From: Chloroflexota bacterium
GTDB taxonomy: Bacteria > Chloroflexota > Anaerolineae > Aggregatilineales > Phototrophicaceae
Assembly: GCA_026707665.1 (NCBI GenBank)
Contig: JAPOWK010000094.1
Coordinates: 55,367-119,366, forward strand
Direction: 5' to 3'
Length of the DNA: 64,000 bases
Program-made: the position numbers and the translations under genes
The notes under the pieces: generated by a model
The model's input: the letters and a program-made list of their open reading frames with translations, nothing else
The model's database searches: none
Told to the model about the DNA's origin: nothing
Shown here: piece by piece, positions 34,002-42,482 of the stretch
How the letters are laid out: each line of letters starts with the position of its first letter
Position numbering within the stretch: position 1 is the stretch's first letter

Positions 34002-34007
34002 TGCTCT

Positions 34008-36167
34008 TTAGACCGGCTTGACGGCGACGTCGTCAAAGTAGATGCATCCCGTTTGCGCAATCAGGGCGATTCCGCCGCCAGTCAAGGCATTGTCGGGGTC
34101 GACTGTTTCAAGCGCCCGCTCGCCATTGACGAAGGCGGTCAGCTTGCTGCCTTCGACCTGCAAATGGAGATCGTATTCCTGCTCAACCGACCAGCCGAAG
34201 TCGTTTTGCGCCAGGACCGTTTCACCATCCAGGACGCGAACGATGCGGGTCCAATCTTTACTCAGCAGCAGCGCATAATACCGCTGCAAGCCCTGGACGC
34301 GCACGGCGATTCCTCCAGCTTCACAGACTCGTGGCATCGCTCTGACCGACAACTGATAGTCGGTCCAGTCGCGTGTCCCCTGTAACAACATGCCCCGGCC
34401 TTCATTCTGTATCAGCCTGTAAGCCTGCGTCCAGTAGTCCCAGGAATCGAATCGCTCGCTGGAATCCAGCGCGTAAATCCAGGCTTTCTTCCAGAACTTC
34501 GGTCGCACCCGTTTCTCCTGGCCCGCTTCGCTGATGATTGGTCGGTTCAACTGCATGTTGGGCGCGCCATCCCAAGAGAGCCAATCCAGGTAGACGCTGC
34601 CGCTGGCGCCATTCTCGCCGCTAATCTCAATGCCGATGCAGGCAATGGGTTGGTTGCCGGTCTCCGGCACGCGCCACGACAGCTCAACTTCCCCGCCGGG
34701 CGCAACCCTTACAGACTCGCCCCCGATGATCGCTAGCGCATCATCTTCGTTGTAATGTCGCGCATATAGCCTCAGCGTCACCGTATCGACATTGGCGGCG
34801 TCCGCCACGAGCCTTGCGCGCGCCACCTGGCCTGGATACAGGGTCGGCGACGCAAGCAAGCGATAACCGCGCTCGTCGAAGTAATCGGCAATGTCCTTCG
34901 AGGGGATAAACGTGAGCGTAGCTGCCCTGGCAATGCGCCCCTTCGCCAGGCGGTGGAAGCGAAACGCCAGCGATCGCTCGCCGATTTTGCTGTGTCCCGG
35001 CACATTTTCGATGGTCACAGCATTCTTGCATGCAGGCTCCGTTTCCGGCTCGAATCCCTGTACCGACCCAGCCAGGCTGAAATGGTAGCGCGCCCCATCT
35101 TTTGGAGCCAGCGGCGCCAATCCCCGCATGCCGCGCCCCATGTTGACCAATTTGAAAGTTTCACCGACCGCATCGCTGATGCCGCTGCCGCCGTCCGCCG
35201 ATGGCAAATACAGGCGATCCGCGACCGGACCGCGCCAGTCTGGTCCGCACTCGATCCCAACAAGACCATTCTTTACCCCCATGATGCAGCCCACATTGCC
35301 GGAGTTGCAGTCCGTGTCAAAGCCAGACGTGTTGACGACCATCATGGATTTCTGAAAGTCGTCATCGCCGTAGAGCAGCGCCAGAATGATCCGCGCATGG
35401 TTCGGCACGATATGGCAATTCCCGGGATAACGATCACGGCTGTACTCGCGGTCGATCTGCCCCAGCGTCTGATGCCAGTCTGGCTGTCGCGCGTGCCATT
35501 CGCGCACCTGCTCAATCATCCGGTAGCTGGTCGAATCGGTGGGGATCAAGGACACGGCGCTGTCAATCAGATTGCCCATGTCCGATTCGACAAAAGCCTG
35601 AGCGACCAAAGCCGCCACCACCTGCGCGCCATAGATCGCTTCGCCGTCGTGGCTGACGCTGGCCGCCCGCCGCGCCAATTCGGCCGCGAGCTCGGCGTCG
35701 CCCGGCGCGATCATGCCCCAGCCTTCTATGAAAATCTGCGAACCAATCTGCTCCGCCATGACCGGTCCGTTGAGCTCAATGGATCCGCTGCGTGGAGGCT
35801 GGATGCCGCTCTTCAGCCGGAGATAAGCCGTGTGTTCAGTGACATCGCCGATGCCTCCCCACCATAATGTGGTCTTGCCTTCGACAATGTAATTGAGCCA
35901 GGTCTGCCCGATCTGTACCGCCGTCAGATCCGCGCGGTTGCCGTAGTCCGACATGGCGCGCACGAAAGTGAAGGTCCCTGACAGATCGTCATCGGTCACC
36001 ACCAGCGGCAGGCCCAGCGCCTCATGCACGTAGTAATGGATCTCGCCAAAACGCTCCATGATCATCTCATAGGACCAGCCCTCTATCGGGCGCCCCAGGT
36101 AGACCGCAATGATCTTACCGAGTACCCCGGCGTAAACTCGTTCAACGTAATCGGACGGAAATGTCAT
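34008..36167 (-). CDS. ADP-ribosylglycohydrolase-family protein with C-terminal beta-sandwich domain
   Basis: 719 residues from the ATG at 36167, chosen because GGAG lies about eight bases upstream; an earlier in-frame start is 8 codons away. The N-terminal ADP-ribosylglycohydrolase-type domain (about 1-330) has the metal motifs TDDD at 58-61 and DTDCN at about 282. The remaining 390 residues hold beta-rich segments; the last 170 or so resemble a concanavalin/laminin-G-like carbohydrate-binding fold (DWTDYQLSVRAMPR, GGIAVRVQGLQRYYALLL). No signal peptide. Family members remove ADP-ribose or act on related sugars. Its place beside a GH32 gene and two sugar importers points to a carbohydrate-linked role. 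It faces the GH32 gene with only 6 bases between. Confidence 0.75.
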   Translation of the reverse strand: MTFPSDYVERVYAGVLGKIIAVYLGRPIEGWSYEMIMERFGEIHYYVHEALGLPLVVTDDDLSGTFTFVRAMSDYGNRADLTAVQIGQTWLNYIVEGKTTLWWGGIGDVTEHTAYLRLKSGIQPPRSGSIELNGPVMAEQIGSQIFIEGWGMIAPGDAELAAELARRAASVSHDGEAIYGAQVVAALVAQAFVESDMGNLIDSAVSLIPTDSTSYRMIEQVREWHARQPDWHQTLGQIDREYSRDRYPGNCHIVPNHARIILALLYGDDDFQKSMMVVNTSGFDTDCNSGNVGCIMGVKNGLVGIECGPDWRGPVADRLYLPSADGGSGISDAVGETFKLVNMGRGMRGLAPLAPKDGARYHFSLAGSVQGFEPETEPACKNAVTIENVPGHSKIGERSLAFRFHRLAKGRIARAATLTFIPSKDIADYFDERGYRLLASPTLYPGQVARARLVADAANVDTVTLRLYARHYNEDDALAIIGGESVRVAPGGEVELSWRVPETGNQPIACIGIEISGENGASGSVYLDWLSWDGAPNMQLNRPIISEAGQEKRVRPKFWKKAWIYALDSSERFDSWDYWTQAYRLIQNEGRGMLLQGTRDWTDYQLSVRAMPRVCEAGGIAVRVQGLQRYYALLLSKDWTRIVRVLDGETVLAQNDFGWSVEQEYDLHLQVEGSKLTAFVNGERALETVDPDNALTGGGIALIAQTGCIYFDDVAVKPV

Positions 36168-36294
36168 GGCTACAACTCCATTTGGATTCAATCAATGCTA
36201 TACGATTTTCCTGCGCCGCCAAACTTTGTTCTACAACGATTCTGCTAGGCATATTCTAATGCGGCCGAGAAGCTCTCATGGAGTCGCAAAAGCT

Positions 36295-36380
36295 GTAGAC
36301 ACAAGCGCATTAAAACCGCCGCCCACGCAAAATACCATGCGTCTGCCTGCGCCTTACTCCCCCTCTCCCCTTTATGGCTG
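36295..36380. repeat. Composite repeat D-A (copy 1, A truncated)
   Basis: GTAGACACAAGCGCATT through CCCACGCAAAATACCATGCG to the C-rich left arm of family A. The A right arm is missing, replaced by ATGGCTGAGG. Confidence 0.7.
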
Positions 36381-36444
36381 AGGACAGGATAGGTTTGTCT
36401 CAATCATACTTAAGGGCGACGCATTAGACCTCAAAAGCTTCTCT

Positions 36445-36620
36445 CTAGGCGAAAACTGTAGACACAAGCGCATTAAAACCGCCGCCCACGCAAAATACCA
36501 TGCGTCTGCCTGCGCGTTACTCCCCCTCTCGAACCGCAATGTCTACGTGCGCCCCTTGTGGGAGAGGGGGCCGGGGGGTGAGGGGTGAACCGCTCGCAAC
36601 GTAAACAGGAGCGGGCTCCG
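36445..36620. repeat. Composite repeat D-A with family C inside the A hairpin
   Basis: Family D (36445-36520) is followed by family A (36522-36586). The A hairpin is split after CCCCCTCTC by GAACCGCAATGTCTACGTGCG (C-like) at 36531-36551, before CCCCTTGTGGGAGAGG resumes. The link CGCAACGTAAACAGG follows. Confidence 0.65.
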
Positions 36621-36765
36621 GAGGGTGAGCGGCAAAACAAACGCGCGCGCATTTCCCAGTAGCCAAGCGCTAAGCGCCGATGTTTGCAGCGCCGCATCCA
36701 ACGTGTTATATTCGTCGCGCAAACAAACTTCCGCAATGTTTACTTAGACGAGAGGCAATTCACCA

Positions 36766-38079
36766 ATGTGGAAAAAAGTTCTCTGTTCTTCTCTACTCCT
36801 GATTTTGACATCGCTTGCCTTTGGCGGTGTCGCCGCCCAAGACGCCTTCGTTCTGCATGTCTTTGGCCCTACTTCGCTCGACAACCTCGGCTCCATGGCG
36901 CCGGACGAGATACAGGCGCAGGTGGAGCAAGAGGTCATCGACGGCTACCTGGCTGAGAATCCGGACGTATCGGATGTCGTTTGGGATGCCCAAGGTCCCA
37001 TCGATGGCGGCGTGACTCGCCTCCTGACCGCGCACCTCGCCGGCGAGCGCATGGATGTCATCGGCTGCGCTGCCAATCCCACCAATGGCGCTTATGTCCG
37101 GCGCGGCGTTTTGCGAGACATCACTGACGACATCGCGCCCTGGGTCGACCGATTTGAACCGGCCTCGCTTGATGCCTATACGATCGGCGGCCGCGTCTAT
37201 GGCATTCCGGTCTCGCCCGTCTCCACCTCGTCCTTCTTCTACAATGTCGATGTATTCGCTGAACTCGGCTTGGCTGAGCCTGATAGCTACGACGACTTCA
37301 TTGCCGTCGCGGCGGCGCTGGACGAAGCGGGCTATGTTCCCGTCTTGCATCAGGGCAAGAATGTCTGGATGTGGCCCATGTGGTATTTCGAGACGGCCGC
37401 GCAGACCATGGGCGACTCCATCGCCAAGACGGTACAGAACTTGCGTGGTGAAGCCAAATTCACCGATGCCCCCGATGTCGAAGCCTTGGCGCGCATCGGC
37501 CAATTCGTCGATGACGGCATCCTCGATCGCGATTCGCTCTCGGTCGACTGGGATGGCATGCGCAGCGCCTTCGCCAGCCAGCAGTCGGCGATCTATTACG
37601 GCGGCACCTGGGAACTGCCCTGGATCGAAGCGAATGTCCTCGACTTCGAGTGGGGCGTCTTTGAATTCCCGCAGCTTGCTGATGTACCGGGCACGCGCGG
37701 GCACGGCGGTGGACCCGACTCCGGCTATTGCATCTACAGCGGGGTCAGCGAAGAAGTATTGCCGCACGCGGTCTCCTTCCTCGAATATCTCTCGCGGCCC
37801 GATATCGCCGATAAGCACCTCGGCATCATGGAGCCGCTGGCGACCTCGATTAAAGGCGTGACCGTTGTCGAATCGGCAATCGCCGATGATCTGCGTTCCA
37901 ATCACTTCCCCAACACCGCGCGCTTCCTCGATTGGATCTGGCCCACCGAGATCAATGACGCCTTCCAAAGCGCCATCCAGGGCATCGTCGGCGGCACGAT
38001 TACCGCCGAAGAAGGCATGGCTTCGATTCAGAATGTCTTCGACGATCTCGTCTTCGATGGCTACTCCTACGATGATTGA
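36766..38079 (+). CDS. Carbohydrate ABC transporter substrate-binding protein
   Basis: 437 residues with a signal peptide (KVLCSSLLLILTSLAFGGVAAQ). Family 1 binding-protein traits include TRLLTAHLAGERMDVIGCA in lobe one, the TSSFFYNVDVFAELGL hinge phrase and IYYGGTWELPWIEA in lobe two. It belongs with the permeases at 39573 and 40436, from which it is separated by a sugar isomerase-like gene. That arrangement suggests the enzyme works on the imported sugar. Confidence 0.88.
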   Translation: MWKKVLCSSLLLILTSLAFGGVAAQDAFVLHVFGPTSLDNLGSMAPDEIQAQVEQEVIDGYLAENPDVSDVVWDAQGPIDGGVTRLLTAHLAGERMDVIGCAANPTNGAYVRRGVLRDITDDIAPWVDRFEPASLDAYTIGGRVYGIPVSPVSTSSFFYNVDVFAELGLAEPDSYDDFIAVAAALDEAGYVPVLHQGKNVWMWPMWYFETAAQTMGDSIAKTVQNLRGEAKFTDAPDVEALARIGQFVDDGILDRDSLSVDWDGMRSAFASQQSAIYYGGTWELPWIEANVLDFEWGVFEFPQLADVPGTRGHGGGPDSGYCIYSGVSEEVLPHAVSFLEYLSRPDIADKHLGIMEPLATSIKGVTVVESAIADDLRSNHFPNTARFLDWIWPTEINDAFQSAIQGIVGGTITAEEGMASIQNVFDDLVFDGYSYDD

Positions 38080-38198
38080 GTGAGTTGATCGATTCTGATA
38101 ACCGATTGATGGAGGCGGCTATAACCCCTGACGCAGGGGGGACTATCCGCCACCATCTCCCCGGCAGTAGAAGCAGAACAAAGCTAGTCTTGCGGACT

Positions 38199-38298
38199 CC
38201 CCCTCTCGAACTGCTGTGTCGGCGGTCAGTGTCGGCGGTCAGTGTCTACGCGACCTACGCGCAGCCCTTGTGGGAGAGGGGGCCGGGGGGTGAGGGGT
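38199..38298. repeat. Family A palindrome with a family C insert in its loop
   Basis: The left arm CCCCCTCTC (38199-38207) and right arm CTTGTGGGAGAGGGGG (from 38267) of family A are separated by about 57 bases. These contain a short tandem duplication (GTCGGCGGTCAGT twice) and the C core GTGTCTACGCG. Confidence 0.7.
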
Positions 38299-38357
38299 AG
38301 AATGACAGCAGTCCCTGATTTTCATCACTTTCTTGGAAACACTGAGGACAATATTCC

Positions 38358-39263
38358 ATGCCAAAAGAGCAGAAGTTTGAAATCGGCTATCATCTCAATA
38401 CTTGGGATTTTGAGGGCCGCCCCGAAGAAGGTTTTCCCTTTCTCGCGGAAGTTGGGTTCGTATGGTACGAGGCGCTGATCTTCAACAGCCTCAGCGATTA
38501 CTTCGCCCGCCGCTTCATGACCCTTCAAGACTCGGGTCCCCCCGATATGTTGACCGACACCGATTTCTTGCGCCGCATGCATCTCTTCAACAAGGCGCAG
38601 GAAGATTATGGATTGCGGCTTTCTTCACTCTATGCCAATTGCGAATACACCAACGCCGAATTATGGCCCTACGAACGCGATTGCGTCATGGCGGTGACGC
38701 GATTTCTCCAGAGTTTCGGCTCCAAGATTCTCGTCTGTGGCGGTGGTCCGCCGGTCGCCGCAAAGCCGCAAACGGACGCCGACTTCCGGAATTTCGCCAG
38801 CGCGCTCGAAGAACTCGGCGCCTTCAGCAACAAGCTCGGCATCCGCACCGTTTACCATCCGCACCTGGACTGCTTCATCGAAACCCGCGAGCAGCTCGAC
38901 CGCTTCATGGCGATCGTCGATACCGACCTGGTCGGGCTCTGCATTGATCCCGCTCACCTGGTCATCAAGGACACCGACCCGGTGGACATCATGCGCACCT
39001 ACATGGAGCACATCGATTACATTCACTTCAAGGACGCAAAAGACTTTGAAGGGCTGGAAGGTTATGCGCGCTATCTGTCCTTCTGCGAGCTGGGCGCGGG
39101 CGTGGTTGATTTTCCCGCCATGGTCGAGATTATGCTCGAAAGCGAATTCGACGGGCTGGCCCTCATCGAGCTGGACGCATCGCACAAAACGGCTGAGGAA
39201 AGCTGCCTCGAAAGCATCGACTATGTCGTTAAGGACCTGGGCTTACAACTGAATATCGCTTAG
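38358..39263 (+). CDS. Sugar phosphate isomerase/epimerase (xylose isomerase-like TIM barrel)
   Basis: 301 residues, cytosolic. The AP-endonuclease-2/xylose isomerase-like barrel is recognisable: GYHLNTWDF near the start, LGIRTVYHPHLDCFIET (about 155-172), TDLVGLCIDPAHLVI (about 190-204), YIHFKDA (about 219-225) and GLALIELDAS near the end. Together these give the His, Asp and Glu metal ligands typical of inosose dehydratase and related isomerases. The substrate is probably the sugar or cyclitol taken up by the surrounding ABC importer. The gene lies between receptor and permease genes. Confidence 0.85.
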   Translation: MPKEQKFEIGYHLNTWDFEGRPEEGFPFLAEVGFVWYEALIFNSLSDYFARRFMTLQDSGPPDMLTDTDFLRRMHLFNKAQEDYGLRLSSLYANCEYTNAELWPYERDCVMAVTRFLQSFGSKILVCGGGPPVAAKPQTDADFRNFASALEELGAFSNKLGIRTVYHPHLDCFIETREQLDRFMAIVDTDLVGLCIDPAHLVIKDTDPVDIMRTYMEHIDYIHFKDAKDFEGLEGYARYLSFCELGAGVVDFPAMVEIMLESEFDGLALIELDASHKTAEESCLESIDYVVKDLGLQLNIA

Positions 39264-39384
39264 AACGTCCCGCTTTTTCTTGGAGCAAGGACCTCAGGAC
39301 AGCTTGCTCATAATCCTCCTAGCGCCAAGAAAATGAGGATAATGACCGACGTATGAAAGAATTCGCCAAAGTAGTAAGCGTGTT

Positions 39385-39432
39385 GTACGGCGAGCGACCT
39401 GCTGTGTCTACGCGCAGCGGCGGCTCGCCCAC
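39385..39432. repeat. Family G palindrome with a family C insert
   Basis: Arms GTACGGCGAGC and GGCTCGCCCAC match the uninterrupted family G repeat at 44170-44194. Here they are separated by a segment with the C core GTGTCTACGCG (39404-39414). Confidence 0.65.
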
Positions 39433-39572
39433 GCTTACTTCCGGCGAGCGCATATTGGGAATAGAAAATCATTAATACGCCTTCAAATCTCAATCACCCG
39501 GCGGCCGCCGACAGCGCGCTCACAAGGCGGAAACGCTACCCGCGCTTCTATCGCCATCTCTCCGCCTATCTC

Positions 39573-40421
39573 ATGATGACCCCGGCCATCATCCTACTGA
39601 TCATCTTCGTTATCATACCGATTCTTTACGGTTTCTACTTGAGCTTTCACCGCTGGGATGGCTTCAATTCGCCCGTCTTCATCGGCACGCGGAATTACAT
39701 CCGGCTGATCGAACGCGATGATGTCTTCCTGAAGGCGGTGACCAATACGATCATCTTCGCCATTTCTGTCGTACTGGTCAAAAATGTCTTGGGGCTCTTT
39801 CTGGCGCTGCTCGTCAATCAAAAGATCAAAGGCGTCATCTTCTTTCGCACCGCCCTCTTTCTGCCGGTGACACTCTCTTTTGTCGTGATCGGCTTGCTCT
39901 GGTCCTGGATTTACAATCCCACCTTCGGCCTGCTGAATGCCGGGCTGGAATTGCTTGGCTTGGATAGCCTTATTCGCGCCTGGCTCAGCGATCAGGCGAC
40001 CGCGCTCGGCGCCATCATCACCGTAGATATCTGGAAATGGACCGGCTTTCACATGGTGCTCTTCCTGGCTGGCTTGCAATCCATCCCCAAGGATCTCTAC
40101 GAAGTCGCCATCATCGACGGCGCTGGCGCCTGGACGCGGCTCACGCGCATCACCTTGCCCCTGCTCGCCCCGGTGACCTTCATCAGCGTGCTCCTTTCGC
40201 TGAATGGCGCCTTCGTCAGAAACTTCGAGCTGGTCTTCGTGATGACCGACGGCGGACCCAATCACACCACTGAAGTCGTGCTCACTCATCTGGTGACGCA
40301 AGCCTTCCGCTTCGGCAAGCTGGGCTACGCCTCGGCGATGGGCTTCGCCTTGTTCGTCGTCGTGGCCGTCATCGCTTTCACCTATATCCGCATTGGCCGC
40401 AGCGGCGCCTATAACTTCTGA
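39573..40421 (+). CDS. Carbohydrate ABC transporter permease, MalF/UgpA type, start uncertain
   Basis: From the first ATG the product is 282 residues starting directly in membrane helix 1 (MMTPAIILLIIFVIIPILYG). The frame is open back to a TAG at 39462, and its translation (RRKRYPRFYRHLSAYL) is just the basic leader these permeases have before helix 1, yet that stretch has no ATG, GTG or TTG. Either a rare start (ATT at 39471) is used, or the original start was lost by mutation or repeat insertion. The EAA loop DLYEVAIIDGAGAWTRLTRI is intact at about 173-193. The partner permease starts 14 bases after the stop. Confidence 0.8.
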   Translation: MMTPAIILLIIFVIIPILYGFYLSFHRWDGFNSPVFIGTRNYIRLIERDDVFLKAVTNTIIFAISVVLVKNVLGLFLALLVNQKIKGVIFFRTALFLPVTLSFVVIGLLWSWIYNPTFGLLNAGLELLGLDSLIRAWLSDQATALGAIITVDIWKWTGFHMVLFLAGLQSIPKDLYEVAIIDGAGAWTRLTRITLPLLAPVTFISVLLSLNGAFVRNFELVFVMTDGGPNHTTEVVLTHLVTQAFRFGKLGYASAMGFALFVVVAVIAFTYIRIGRSGAYNF

Positions 40422-40435
40422 GGCCGGGAGAGCAC

Positions 40436-41320
40436 ATGGCAACCGCCGCCAGACACACCAATCCCGAAAACTTCCCCGATCTGTTGTCCCAGCATCTCAG
40501 CGATCGTCTCAAGCTGCTCCTGGTATACGCCATTTTGATCATCGCCACAGTTCAGACGATCTATCCGCTCTTCTGGATGGTATTCGGCTCCTTGAAAACT
40601 GACGCCGATCTCTTCAACAATGTCTGGGGACCCCCTCGCATGATGGTCTGGCAGAATTACGTCGACGCCTGGCGCATCGCCGACCTGGGCGCGCGCATCG
40701 GCAACAGCATCATCATCACCGTTCTCAGCTTGACCGTTCTGCTAATCGTATCTTCGATCGCCGCCTATGCCCTGGCGCGCCTGCAATTCCCCGGCCGGCA
40801 GGCGATCTTTCTCATCATTCTGGCGACCATGATGATCCCGCCCGAGGTCACCGTCATACCGCTCTTCATCGTGGTCAGGACCTTGGGCATTCTCAACAGT
40901 CGATTCGGTCTCGTCTTCGTCTACGCCGGAACGTCAATGGCTTTCAGCATCTTCCTTCTGCGTGGCTTCTTCATGTCGATCCCGCCCGAGCTGGAAGACG
41001 CCGCTCTGGTCGATGGCGCCAATCGCCTGCAGGTATTCTGGTATGTCGTGCTGCCTCTTGCGCGGCCCGGGCTGGCGACGGTGGCGATCTTTCAGGGCAT
41101 GTTCTTTTGGAACGAATTCTTCTTGGCTTTCATCTTCATCCGTCAAGCTGAATTGCAGACGATTCCCCTGGGTTTGGTCAATTTCTTCTATCGCTACTCA
41201 GCCGACTGGACGCTCTATTTCGCGGCGCTGAGCATGGTCACGATTCCGGTCATTGTGCTCTATGTCGCGATGCAACGCTGGTTCATCGAAGGCTTGACCG
41301 CCGGCGCCGTCAAAAGCTGA
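40436..41320 (+). CDS. Carbohydrate ABC transporter permease, MalG/UgpE type
   Basis: 294 residues with six membrane segments, the first at about 25-47. The EAA loop ELEDAALVDGANRLQVFWYV is at about 184-204. It completes the third sugar importer of the window, again without an ATPase gene. A G-rich stretch (GAGGCCGGGAGAG) precedes the ATG. Confidence 0.9.
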   Translation: MATAARHTNPENFPDLLSQHLSDRLKLLLVYAILIIATVQTIYPLFWMVFGSLKTDADLFNNVWGPPRMMVWQNYVDAWRIADLGARIGNSIIITVLSLTVLLIVSSIAAYALARLQFPGRQAIFLIILATMMIPPEVTVIPLFIVVRTLGILNSRFGLVFVYAGTSMAFSIFLLRGFFMSIPPELEDAALVDGANRLQVFWYVVLPLARPGLATVAIFQGMFFWNEFFLAFIFIRQAELQTIPLGLVNFFYRYSADWTLYFAALSMVTIPVIVLYVAMQRWFIEGLTAGAVKS

Positions 41321-41338
41321 GCGCCACACAAACGAATT

Positions 41339-41364
41339 GTAGGGGCGACCCATTGGGTCGCCCG
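41339..41364. repeat. Family G palindrome
   Basis: A perfect 9-base hairpin GGGCGACCC-ATT-GGGTCGCCC preceded by GTA. An almost identical copy lies at 55294-55319. Confidence 0.75.
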
Positions 41365-41420
41365 CCTGCATGTCACTTTTTTGTACCATTACTTGAAACG
41401 ACTTGAGAAGGAGGTCCCAA

Positions 41421-42482
41421 TTGAACAGACTACGTGTAGGCGTCATCGGCTGCGGGCAGATCGCCCAGATCATGCATCTGCCCTATCTGCAGGAGCTGCC
41501 GCAATTTGAGATTGGCGCCCTCTGTGATATCTCGGAAAATGTGGTGAATACGGTCGGCGAATGGTACGGGGTCAGCCGCCGCTACATCGAATACGAGCAA
41601 CTTCTCGCCCAGCCAGATATCGACATCGTCGCCATCTTGACGATGGATCACGCTGATATCGCCGAAGCCGCCGCCGACGCTGGAAAACACATCTTCGTCG
41701 AGAAACCCTTCTGCTTCGATCCAGCCGAGGGGCGCCGCGTATTGGACGCTGTCAAGCGCGCCGGCGTCAAGCTCATGGTCGGCTATATGAAGCGATACGA
41801 TCCCGGTTACGAATACGGCATGGCGCGCATGCGAGCGATGGAAGACGTGCGGTTGATCCGCGCCCACGATTTCGCCGGCGATTTCACCGTGCATGAGCCG
41901 CTATATACGCTGGTCGCTGGCGATGACATCCCCCAGCGCGTGCTGGACGACGGCGCCGCGAAAATCGAAGCCGCCTCCCAAGCGGCGCTGGGAGGGAGCC
42001 ACGCGCATCTGTCGGGTCTTTACAATATGCTGCTTATGCTCTCAAGCCACGATCTGGCCATCCTGCGCGGCGCATTTGGCGCGGCACAAGGCGTCCTCTT
42101 CAGCGACGCCATCTCACCGACCGAGATCCTGTCCGTGCTCGATTTCGGTCCGCAGCGCCGCTGTGTATTTGAAGCCGGTGTCTGGCCCGATTATCTCTGG
42201 TGGGACGAGCAGCTAACCGCCTACGGCAAAAGCGAGACCGTCAGCATCGCCTTCCCCAATCCCTATGTCAAATACGCGCCCACCACCGTGACCATCCAGC
42301 AAAACGAAGACGGCTCGCCAATCACAAAGGTGGTGCCGGCCTCTCACGAAGAAGCCTTCCGCCGGGAATGGCTGCACTTCTACGATTGCATTCGCGAGGA
42401 TAGCGAAGTTCGCACGACCGGCGCCGACGCCAACGCCGATGTCGAATTGGCCGTCGAGATGATCCGCGCCATCCGAGTCTGA
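41421..42482 (+). CDS. Gfo/Idh/MocA family NAD(P)-dependent oxidoreductase
   Basis: 353 residues. The start is TTG at 41421, because AAGGAGGT lies five bases upstream (41408-41415); an earlier TTG at 41403 would precede that site. The Rossmann motif VGVIGCGQIAQIMHL opens the protein, HIFVEKPFCFD is the conserved EKP segment (about 95-105), and an alpha/beta dimerisation domain follows. Such enzymes oxidise sugars, inositols or their derivatives. Placed directly after a sugar importer, it probably starts catabolism of the imported compound. Its stop overlaps the next start (ATGA). Confidence 0.88.
   Translation: MNRLRVGVIGCGQIAQIMHLPYLQELPQFEIGALCDISENVVNTVGEWYGVSRRYIEYEQLLAQPDIDIVAILTMDHADIAEAAADAGKHIFVEKPFCFDPAEGRRVLDAVKRAGVKLMVGYMKRYDPGYEYGMARMRAMEDVRLIRAHDFAGDFTVHEPLYTLVAGDDIPQRVLDDGAAKIEAASQAALGGSHAHLSGLYNMLLMLSSHDLAILRGAFGAAQGVLFSDAISPTEILSVLDFGPQRRCVFEAGVWPDYLWWDEQLTAYGKSETVSIAFPNPYVKYAPTTVTIQQNEDGSPITKVVPASHEEAFRREWLHFYDCIREDSEVRTTGADANADVELAVEMIRAIRV

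Larger units (their letters stand above)
36168..36765. other. Intergenic, dominated by duplicated repeats
   Basis: About 600 bases with no gene. Two copies of a 73-base D-A segment, at 36295-36367 and 36458-36530, differ at one base that I can see. The second copy continues into a complete family A element interrupted by family C. Confidence 0.6.
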
